Positions 48,113-57,258 of a stretch of 64,000 nt of DNA are shown piece by piece. The stretch is from Termitomyces sp. T153 (taxonomy: Eukaryota; Basidiomycota; Agaricomycetes; Agaricales; Lyophyllaceae). The translations under genes were made by a program, and so were the position numbers. How positions within the stretch are numbered: position 1 is the first letter of the stretch; the number at the start of each line of letters is the position of its first letter. The notes under the pieces were generated by a model, which saw nothing but the letters and a program-made list of their open reading frames with translations, ran no database searches and was not told the DNA's origin. Location: NCBI GenBank assembly GCA_018296165.2, contig JACKQL020000015.1:434001-498000 (forward strand), in the 5' to 3' direction.

Positions 48113-48150
48113 GAGCTACAGGCCCATGCTGAAGGCACGGGGCGTAGCTC
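48113..48150 (+). repeat. Terminal hairpin of Helitron A
   Basis: GAGCTAC pairs with GTAGCTC at the base, and inner arms around a GAA/AAA loop complete a 38-nt palindrome. It sits one base before the 3' end. Compared with B and C, two inner positions are mutated (ATGCT for GTGCC). It should act as the rolling-circle termination signal. Confidence 0.8.
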
Positions 48151-48671
48151 ATCTATAATATATGCGACAACGGACATGGGAATGTAGCTGTGCCTATATA
48201 TGCAATGACTTTTTGGGATTCTGCTGAAGTAAGCCTGACTAATGCTGACCAATTCTTACATAAGAATTGCCTTTTAAAGGTGAACATGATACAAGTTGGC
48301 TGTTTTTGGCTGTTTGAACATGTTTTCTTGAAGAAAAATTACAGTAGACAGCTTTAATGAATAAATACTATCTTTTGACTATGTGTAAAAGATGCCAATT
48401 AGTCTGCAGGGATGAAAAAGGCCAAACATGATTTAGTGGACACTGTTTTTCATGCCTCGCACGTTTTTGGACACAACATGACCAAATAATGGGCATTTCC
48501 GAAGTTGTGGAAAGGAGGCCACATGACAAAGTATGTTTCATCACATCTATTGATTGATTGATGTTGACTAACAAGCTTATTAGTAACTCCTTAACCACAT
48601 TGAGCTATTGATACATCAAATATCTCATCATGCAAGTCAATTTTAATGGTTTTTGACTGTTAAATTGCTTA

Positions 48672-49560
48672 ACAATGGATATTTCAGGCAACCACCTACT
48701 ACTCCTGAAAGCCAAAGGCAACAAGCTAGGAATCAAAGGAGACTTGAACACTTACAGATGACAGATCCTGACAATTGTCAAGCAAATAGAAACAATAGAT
48801 CTTTGGAACAGATCAATACTGTGGTTGTCCCACCACTTCAATTGGGGCCTGGGGGTATCAATCAATCTATGGGAACTGGGGGTTTGAGACCTATAGCCAC
48901 TGCTTCTGGCTCTTTGGGAAGACCTATTAGGCAGGCAGCTGCTGCTGCTGATCCATTTTTTATGGTCATTCCAGAAACTGTTTTGCCTGAAGGGTGGGAT
49001 GCTCCTTTGCAGAATCCCATACCTAGAGTGGTGCCACCTCTACCTCCTCCTGTACAGAGAAGAGGCAATAGACTCAATCAGTCTGCTGTTGCTCAAGCTG
49101 CTATGGTCATTCCAAAAACAGTTTTGCCAGAAGGTTGGGATGCTCCTTTACAGAATCCCTTACCTAGAATGGTGCCACTGTTGCCTGCTCCTGTACATAA
49201 AAGGGTCAGAAATCCTCTTTTACCAGAGCTTATAATGGTACCAGCTCCACTTGCTCCCCAAGCACTGTTGGAAGAGCAACAAAGGCTGAGACAGAGGCAA
49301 CAAGAGCAGGCACTGGCAATCTTGCAAGAGCAACAAAGGCTAAGGCATATTGTTATGGGTACAGAGCAGGAGAGGCAACAACAAGGGGCACTAGCAGTGT
49401 TGCAAGAGCAACAAAGACTGAGACAAGATCAGGAAAGGCAACAGGCATTGGCTATTTTGAGCCAGGAAAGACAGGAGAGAGCAAGACAGGAAGAAGAGCT
49501 ATTCAGAGCAGAGGTCAGTTCAAGACTACTTCAAAATGCTACTTTAATTAACAAAGCATC
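48672..49560 (+). pseudogene. Truncated RepHel N-terminus in Helitron B
   Basis: Same frame and order as the N-terminus in A: QPPTTPESQRQQAR, two VIPxTVLPEGWDAPLQNPxPRMVP modules and a Gln/Glu/Arg-rich stretch. It ends in LLQNATLINK where the deletion joins 3' non-coding sequence. The ATG at the position used in A is missing (TTGC for ATGC). At the codon that is TGA in A (42728), B has CAA; both derive from CGA by one CpG-type change on opposite strands. No catalytic domain remains. Confidence 0.85.
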
Positions 49561-49684
49561 TCTAATATATACCAGTGGACATTGTAGTATTTTGTTAATA
49601 ATGTAATATATATACATGATTAGTTTATAGATGAAATCTCAGTGTATGGAATGGTAAGAGAAAAGCAACACTTAGTCAACAAAA

Positions 49685-50023
49685 TACAAAGACCTAACCG
49701 AACAAAGTGAGGTTGGGTCTGGGACTTAGCATTGAGTTTGAAATACAAGGACCTAACCAAATGAAGTGAGATTGGGTCTGGGATGAAGCACTGAGTTAGA
49801 AATACAAAGACCTAACCGAACAAAGTGAGGTTGGGTCTGGAAATTAGCATTGAGTTTGAAATACAAGGACCTAACTGAACAAAGTGAGGTTGGGTCTGGG
49901 AATTAGCATTGAGTTTGAAATACAAAGACCTAACTGAATGAAGTGAGGTTGGGTCTGGGACTTAGCATTAAGTTTGAAATACAAGGACCTAACCGAATGA
50001 AGTGAGGTTGGGTCTGGGATGAA
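49685..50023 (+). repeat. Hairpin minisatellite of Helitron B (about 6 units)
   Basis: Same unit and phase as in Helitron A, six copies with small differences in the spacer (CTTAGCATTGAG, GAAGCACTGAG). The terminal hairpin follows at 50028-50065, with perfect GTGCC-AAA-GGCAC inner arms. Confidence 0.85.
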
Positions 50024-50066
50024 GCAAGAGCTACAGGCCCGTGCCAAAGGCACGGGGCGTAGCTCG

Positions 50067-51764
50067 TCTATAGTATATGCGACAACTCCTGGGAAAGTGG
50101 CTGTGCACCTATTATATGGGATGACAAATCTTTAAGAAACTGGGTTCCATCAATCCTTATATAATGCTTATCTAAAATTACATAACTTGGCTGGCTTCAA
50201 ATTTTCAGCCTTTTCCTTTGGTGTGTGGCAAAGATCAATCATTGCACCATATCACTCTTTCTTTTGACCTCTCTTTCCAATATGAAGCATCAACCATTCT
50301 CTCTGCTCTGATACTATGAGAAGAAGCTTTGTTTGGCCTGATAGACTCTACTGACCCTCTTTTCGAGATTTTTACACTTAACTGGCCATGTATGCTCTAC
50401 TTTTTGTCATCTCCAATCACTGATTATGGCTAATAACCAGATTTCCACTATTGCATCCTTCTTCAGGCTTTTTCTGAGCATTGAGTAGCTTTCTCTTCTT
50501 TTGGGGGGCTTTCTTTTCTTTGCTTAATTGTCCAATGGCTGATTTTGGTGGTTGTTTCTATATTAAAGCTGAATTAGGCTAGGTGTACTCTTTTTCTGAG
50601 TGTAACTTTTATGGACTAATCATGGCTGAAATCAGACTTCACTACATTCTTCATTAGGCTCCCTTTCTGATTGTTCAGTAGCTTTGCAGGTATGCTTTTT
50701 CTATATTTGTCTGAGAACTAATTCAATTATTATCCATTTTCTTTTCTAAACAGTTATTGTCTTTCTGCTTTTAAGGTAGATCTCTTTCAAACACCAAATT
50801 GCTAACTTCTGTGAATTTCAGCATCTAATGTATATGAGTTGACAGTGTAGTATAGATATTCTCAATAGTCCTGGGACTTAGCATTGAGTTTGAAATACAG
50901 GGACCTAACCAAACAAAGTGAGGTTGGATCTGGGACTTAGCATTGAGTAGAATATCGAGGACCTTGCCAAATAAAGTGAGGTTGTGTCTGGGACTAAGCA
51001 TTGAGTAGAATATCAAGGACCTAACCAAATGAAGTGAGGTTGGGTCTGGGATGGAGCATTGAGTAGAATATTGAGGACTAACCAAACAAAGTGAGGTTGT
51101 GTCTGGGACTAAGCATTGAGTAGAATATTGAAGACCTAACTGAATGAAGTGAGGTTGGGTCTGGGATGGAGCATTGAGTAGAATAGAACAAAGTGAGGTT
51201 GGTCTGGGACAAAGTATTGAGTAGAATATTGAGGACCTAACCAAATGAAGTGAGGTTGGGTCTGGGACTAAGCATTGAGTAGAATATCAAGGACCTAACT
51301 GAATGAAGTGAGGTTGGGTCTGGGATGGAGCATTGAGTAGAATAGAACAAAGTGAGGTTGGGTCTGGGATAAAGCATTGAGTAGAATATCAAGGACCTCA
51401 CCAAATGAAGTGAGGTTGGGTCTGGGATGGAGCATTGAGTAGAATATTGAGGACCTAACCAAATGAAGTGAGGTTGGGTCTGGAATGAAGCATTAAGTAG
51501 AATATCGAGGACCTAACCAAACAAAGTGAGGTTGGATCTGGAGCCAAGCATTGAGTAGAATATCAAGGACCTAACTGAACAAAGTGAGGTTGGGTCTGGA
51601 GTCAAGCATTGAGTAGAATATTGAGGACCTAACTGAACAAAGTGAGGTTTAGTCTGGGATCAAGCATTGAGTAGAATATTGAGGACCTAACTGAATGAAG
51701 TGAGGTTGGGTCTGGGATGAAGCAAGAGCTACAGGCCCGTGCCAAAGGCACGGGGCGTAGCTCA
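50067..51764 (+). mobile_element. Helitron C, non-autonomous, third unit of tandem array
   Basis: Starts TCTATAGTATATGCGACAAC directly after B and ends at 51764 (CTCA) after a perfect 38-nt hairpin (51726-51763), followed by T at 51765. Only the first 35 bp and the 3' part (from about 50790, matching A near 47500) are shared with A. The middle, 50102-50790, is unrelated to A or B and may be captured or substituted DNA. No coding capacity. Confidence 0.85.
50875..51720 (+). repeat. Expanded hairpin minisatellite of Helitron C (about 15 units)
   Basis: The same hairpin unit as in A and B, but about 15 copies including two shortened ones near 51184 and 51344. The spacer variant ATTGAGTAGAATATC is near-uniform here, showing local homogenisation after divergence from A and B. 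Confidence 0.85.
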
Positions 51765-52405
51765 TATTATACAGTATACTACCCCATTATTTGATATGAA
51801 GGCCCTAGCCTTGTGGTACAAACAAGCAATTGGAAGGACGGGAGATTGATAGGGAGTGTCAATAGCTGGCACTCTATCGAAAATCCGCTTCTTTGATGGG
51901 ATCGAGTTGGACCAATCGACCCTAGACTCCTTTAACGAGGGGGCTGGTGAGACAAGGAGGCTTGGTGGTATCAGAGGAGAGCGAATTTTTGTTGCTTATG
52001 TCATAGTTGTCATGCTCGCCTTTACCATGATCAACTAAGTTTCTTATTTTGTGTTCCGTGGGTACATTTGCCATGCAGTGCTCTTCCCCCAACTGAACGT
52101 TTGTCGAGTAGAACCACACTCTCTAGGCTTACTTTGACAAATCCTTCTAATTATTCTGTTATGCAGTAATAAAATTCTTCATAGCTTTTGATTGACAGCC
52201 ATTTTGTTACCTTGAGTGCTGCCAGCCATCGCTACACAATCCAGCGTCCGAGTTGTTCACTATGACATATCCGTCCGACTGAGAGGGAAATTCGAACGTT
52301 TCGGGGGTGACCGATGACATTTGTCTATTCAAGATTGATGCACCGAGTCAACGTACCGTCTAAACAGGCAGTTTCAGATCCCCGCTTCTACGAAATGTTT
52401 CCACA
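51765..52405. other. Border region after the Helitron array
   Basis: CpG becomes normal within about 100 bp of the array end. The segment 51889-51923 matches 38778-38812 in inverted orientation. A short open frame at 51856-52038 spans this match but has no other support. The rest is the 3' flank of the flavin monooxygenase gene. Confidence 0.45.
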
Positions 52406-54272
52406 TCAAATAATAGATATCAAAGCCTCCGCACTCTTCCAATCATCATCACACCCCCCCTTCCCGAGCCAAGCAAAAGTCTCACCAACTGCTTGACCTA
52501 TAGGCATTAAATCCTCCACAGTTGCTGTTGATGAAAGTGGGAAATCCGGGTGAATGAAATCGTAAAGGAGTCCTGGCAAAAGCGTTACAATGAGGATGTT
52601 ACAGAAAGTAGATGAAGCAAGAAACCGATTACCATTTGACCGAGAGCGTTCCGCGGCGGTCTTTGCGAGTGGTAGACGGACCTCCTGATAGATCTCAAGA
52701 ACCTTCGAAAGGTTCGCACGGCTTGTCTTGTTATGAGCCAAAAGACGACCAAGGATATGAGCATCCTGAATCGAAGCATCAGCAGCAGTACGAAGAGCAA
52801 GGGAGGATCGAGTCATACCTCGATAGCCTGTCCGCCTCCAACTCCCTGGTGGGGGGTCATAGCATGAGCCTAGTACAAATGAAGTGTTTGTTTGTTAGAC
52901 ACTGCAGATTGAGAGCCAAATTATGACCAACTGCATCTCCGAGCAAGCCAACACGACCTGAAACGGAAACCGGTAAGGGTTCGACAACATGAATGGCCCA
53001 TCGAGTTGGTGCTTGGATCATCTACGGTTGATTTGATCACTACTGAAGAGTCTGGCGAGCCTAGTTTACTCACTGATACAACTTCCACCAGGGCAGGTTC
53101 CCAGTCTTCATAGTGACCAACCACTTGATCGACTGGAACATTGTCCACCCATGGATCGGTGTAAAGCTTTCCGAACCCGTTTTCCTCGTTGTAAAAGCAA
53201 ACAAGATTTACGATATCACCAAAAGGATGGGTGACAACGTGCTAGAAGGCCAATGAAAATCAAATCAGGTTAATATTGTCGATTGTACTGTACTTGCCTT
53301 AGACTTTCCACACCACTAGTAGAATAGATTAATTTGTAACTAACTTGTTAAGCTTCTTTTTTGAACTTACAATTCGAGGCTGATCCAATGCAGGGTTCTT
53401 CGGGTTCTTCTGGCGCAACTTGTTGCGGTCCGCCACGCCACGATATGCAATTGACCCACTAGTGAGCATTCAGAAATGCAAAATTGCACAAAGACAACAA
53501 CTTACCTCCACTTAGGCTCGCAGAATTTCTCATATCCTTGAGAGGTATCGACTTTGGCTAAGTTCTTGAAAAGTGTGGCCCTTATTGCGGAATGGACACC
53601 ATCACAACCGATCAGAATATCGGCTGTCTGAGTGGAACCATCCTTCATTTTGATCAAGATTCCTCCTTCGGACGCCTCTTCATAGCTCGTGACATGAGTC
53701 GACGTATAAATTGCGCAGAGACTAGAGAGTCTCGATTTCAGCATGTCCAAGAGTATTGGCCGTGGAATGGCCAAAGGGCCATCTGAATTAAACTATGGGT
53801 TTGTAAATACATCAAGACCGAAAAGTCAACGCACAAGGCATCATATGGTTATGGAAGTCGATGCCAGCCGTAAGTTGGTCTGCCTTGCGAAAAATGGGCC
53901 CTATGGCTGCGACGAAAAAAAAAAGGTTTCTTAAATGTTGGTAGAAGAATCCTGAACTTGTTGAGCTAACCTTCACCCTCTTTCGGTAAGGGAAGGTTTC
54001 GTTTGATAACTTCGTCTTCAAGTCCAATATCTTGTAGGGTTTGCCAGGTTCGTTTCCAGATGGCGATTCCTGCACCGATAGATGAAATCTCGTTCTTTGT
54101 TTCGTAGATATCAACAGCAATGTCATTGGAATGGTAGCATATAAATGCGGCGAGAGCAAGGCCTCCAATGCCGCCGCCACTGGAGAGATGATAACTTGGT
54201 ATTAGCCTGCGTTATTGGAGATGGTTCACCATTTTACCTGATAGCCACACGAAAACGAGAAGATGCCGCCAT
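52406..54272 (-). CDS. FAD-dependent monooxygenase (salicylate hydroxylase-like)
   Basis: Ten exons on the minus strand: 54272-54238, 54179-53971, 53906-53835, 53782-53506, 53458-53371, 53241-53074, 53021-52932, 52869-52819, 52765-52633, 52572-52406, giving 429 residues. Group A flavoprotein signatures are all present: GGGIGG (FAD Rossmann fold, residues 13-18), CDGVHS (about 165) and GLLGDAAHAMTPHQGVGGGQAIEDA (from about 308). It uses NAD(P)H and O2 to hydroxylate or epoxidise an aromatic or terpenoid substrate in the cytosol. The substrate cannot be read from the sequence. Beside a terpene synthase, P450 and transporter, a tailoring role is a reasonable inference. A TATATAT motif about 135 bp upstream on the minus strand (about 54414-54406) may be its TATA box. 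Confidence 0.92.
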
Positions 54273-55282
54273 GGAATAGAAGGTCTATTCGCGTAGTGCA
54301 GTCTCAAAATGAAGTCGACTTGGGAAAATTGAGATGATGATCGATGATGATGAGTTCTATTTTTGCCGCCGACAAACTACACTAATGAGCTAAGAGGCGA
54401 GGTAGGGTATATATGTCTGAGATACAGGGCATATATAGCAGTTTTCCAGATGCTTCGTCTATTCCAAAATTTGATGAGACCGATTCCGGCCTCCTCCTGT
54501 AATCGTATCGCAATGGCGCATGGTCTCAACGACGAGTGCTCCAGATGTATATATCCATGTTCTGATGGCCTTCCGCTAGATTCATTTCACGAGAGCGAAG
54601 TCCCCGCGGAGATAGCTTGGGATGAATTTGTAGAAATCAGAAGAGTTTTGGGTGCGTAGAACTCGGATCAACACAAACGAAACGTCACTTGAAAAATTTC
54701 GAACTAATCTTTGGCGGCGGCTCCTTGAGTAAAAGATTTCGCATGTGTGTCTGACTAAGAATGATCATGTGGATAGCTTAGGCCATGGATGATACCAGCT
54801 GTGACGGCTCTCGCAACGCTGGATGGAGGAGACGAGTCTGTGGCATATTTTGGACGCGTGCTGTGTATAGGGGACGTTGGACCACGCCGGCAATGATCAA
54901 CAACAGTATTTGCTGTACAACAACATTGATCGAGTGGAACAATCAGATATTATCGAATGATCAAATCTAGATATCATTCCCTTTGTCGCCTTCAATCGCC
55001 ATTTACGAGGCGCACAGTTCACAATGAGGATCCAACACTACAAGGCGTCATCTCAGCTCATACCAACTCGAAGTTGAGACTGTGACAGGTATCAAATACA
55101 TCTCCTTATCAAAGTTTTCAATATGTTTTGTTGTTGAGAAAACTTACTTGTCCGACCGAGAGGGTTCGAAATACAGGTTATTGACTATAGCCTGATCGAG
55201 GCAAAAAGAGTCACAAATTATAAAGTCAACGAAAGACAATGCCTTGTAAATAATTCATTCCAAAATATCATGGTCGTCCCCC
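54273..55282. other. Intergenic region, no supported gene
   Basis: Includes the promoter of the flavin monooxygenase. Short plus-strand frames at about 54363-54659 and 54785-54970 show no recognisable domain and no splice partners, so they are not called. Confidence 0.4.
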
Positions 55283-56576
55283 CTACACGACATTTCCCTG
55301 GAGTTTGTCAAATCCGATACTCAAAGTGTCGTTGCTATAGGGTAGGCTGGACGTCAACGGGTGACTGCGGGACGTTGCAGAGACCTGGTCCAAGCCCGGC
55401 ACATGTCTTCGCTTCACACGCAGAGAAGACAACTGTGTTCCATACATCGTTTCCTTGGCACTGTTGAGACCTACCCTCACAATGACTAAAGAGAAGATGA
55501 TCCCGACCAACGGTGAGGCCTAAAGTGGTGACTCAGTACTAAGTCTAAGCGAAGCACTTGGGAAATTTCTTACCATATCTGCAACAATCGGAAGGCTACC
55601 TTTCCCCTTTTGAACTTGTAGAACAGTGATATAAACTACGAGGTAGGCAGTGTTGAGGAGGCCACTCTCTATAATGATTCGGGCAATCGGTAGAAGTCGT
55701 CCGCGACGAGTGTTAGCAACAAGAGTGAATTGCCCCTCATTCTTCCAGATACGATAAGCAATGAGTGCTAGCACAGCAGACTGAGCAGAATTGTCCTTGG
55801 GTACATACATATTGAAGACGCACATGTAGCGATGGCATTCGCCACTAAAGAGAGCGTGAAAATTGCGGTTCCATAAGTCCAAGGGGTTTTCAGAATAAAC
55901 ATTCCAGCTGTTCTATGCTGGGTAGCCCAGATTGTCATGTAAGCCAGAACTGGAGAAGGATCATTAGTATTACTAGTTGTCGATATATCTGGACCTTGAA
56001 CCCGTACTGGCGCTGATAAGTGAGCAAATGGATGGTATTACAATTAACCACCAATTTCTAGCCCAAACGATGAAGCAACGATATATCTGATGAACGTCAG
56101 TTGCATTTTCCTCGGATAGTAGGTTCACGCCTACCGCAATGACATCTCCAAGTATCATCATTGCGAAGAAGATTGCTCGTTTGGTCGCATTGATAGGAAT
56201 TGAAATATTTGCGAGCCTAACCTGCCGGTTAGGTCTATTCAAAGGTATGAATGCATCGAAGATGGTTGCAGTGTCAATAATAATCTGAGTAGTGGCCAGC
56301 AAAAACATCAAGCTAGCCGTTGAAGTGTCAGATAACGTCGTTTTCCTGCCCATCGGAGAATGCATACTCACATCGACGTCAAGATCAGAGGGGCATTCAA
56401 AGGACTACCCATTCTTCGGTAGACAAGGACATACAGAGCACCAACAGTGAGTACACAAAATATGCCTATAAAACTCATCTGTCCTGAGCTTTGCAGACAG
56501 ACGACTCGAAGAAAGGCGTACCATAGAGTACAGCTTCAAGAACCAAACCTGCAAGTTCGGCAGTGTCTGTTTGCAT
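55283..56576 (-). CDS. Seven-helix membrane protein of unknown function
   Basis: Six exons on the minus strand: 56576-56522, 56483-56372, 56312-56008, 55949-55824, 55767-55574, 55519-55283, giving 342 residues. Hydrophobic segments are spread along the chain. Motifs of a large agaricomycete family of multi-pass proteins are visible: the loop-helix IYRCFIVWARNWWLIVIPSI, NAIATSLIAYRIWKNEGQ, and RIIIESGLLNTAYLVVYITV. No biochemical function is established for the family that I know of; some are annotated as receptors or transporters. The C-terminal tail (about 265-342) is polar and Ser/Arg-rich. It lies between the flavin monooxygenase and the terpene synthase, all on the minus strand, so it may be part of the cluster or a bystander. 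Confidence 0.85.
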
Positions 56577-57258
56577 ATTCCGCAAGAAACACTGTGCTCC
56601 AGTAGAAATAAAGAAAGCGTCTGAATTTGGGGTTTAATTCATCTTTCGCGTTCGATACATATAAGCCCAGATCCCTTGTTTGTGATGCAATGTTGATGTT
56701 CGGAGGGAATCACGAACTTCATCAAAATGATCTTGATGGAGACGGATTGGCGCCCAAATTACTGGAGGTGTACTATCTACATCATATACCACGCACCACG
56801 GGATAGAAGCGATTGATCATCACAGAGAACATTGATCCGATTTCAACCGTAGTAGGCGAGATGACAAGTTTCAAATTTCACAGGTCGGCGTTGTGCGTAA
56901 CACACTCACTGCAGAAAGTTCAAGCAATTAGCGATGGCACCTTTGACGCCAGTTGCATTCTCGCCATCATAAGGCGATTACGAAAATGCAAAATCTATGG
57001 ACACTTAGAACGGATGAGTCATACCGTGTAGATATGGGTCATACCGTGTAGATATCCGTCCTTGAGTCTAGTAATCTTGAATACCAACAAATATAATCAT
57101 CTACACGATAAAGCATAGCCTCGACGTCAACATTGTCCGACTAGGATATATAAAAAGGTAAGAGTAATATCTTGACACATTGGCGAAGCTTGAACGTCGC
57201 ATAGGCTAAAATTACGACCGTTGCAGTGCCAAGGATGAGTATCGCCGACTGATCCAAC
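56577..57258. other. Intergenic region with an 18-bp direct duplication
   Basis: No gene supported. An exact 18-bp repeat (GTCATACCGTGTAGATAT) occurs at 57018-57035 and 57038-57055, about 200 bp beyond the 3' end of the terpene synthase coding region. Confidence 0.45.

Larger units (their letters stand above)
41473..48151 (+). mobile_element. Helitron A, autonomous-type, first unit of tandem array
   Basis: Begins TCTATAATATAT after an A at 41472 and ends with a 38-nt hairpin (48113-48150) plus A, 6.68 kb. It encodes a Rep-helicase in one frame (separate entry) and ends with about six hairpin-forming repeats. The 5' TC start and 3' hairpin are standard Helitron termini. The final four bases read CTCA rather than CTRR. 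The next Helitron starts at the very next base. Rolling-circle transposition by an HUH Rep fits this arrangement. Confidence 0.9.
48152..50066 (+). mobile_element. Helitron B, non-autonomous, second unit of tandem array
   Basis: Starts TCTATAATATATGCGACAAC directly after the last base of A and ends at 50066 (CTCG) after its hairpin (50028-50065). Its first 1.4 kb matches A from 41473 to about 42755. It then jumps, at about 49556, to sequence matching A from about 47645. About 4.9 kb, including all Rep and helicase motifs, is therefore deleted. The junction shows an AG overlap shared by both sides. Six hairpin repeats lie at 49685-50023. Confidence 0.88.

Noticed and set aside
47770..51720. 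Regular repeats with spacers that could be mistaken for a CRISPR array
   Set aside because: Eukaryotic context, spacers nearly identical between units, no cas genes, and the units belong to Helitron 3' ends. They are a hairpin minisatellite.
51856..52038. 60-codon frame containing FFDGIELDQSTL
   Set aside because: Too short and without a promoter, domain or splice partner; reported only as a repeat match.
54363..54970. Short plus-strand frames upstream of the flavin monooxygenase
   Set aside because: No domain, no splice model that joins them, and they overlap the likely promoter of the monooxygenase.
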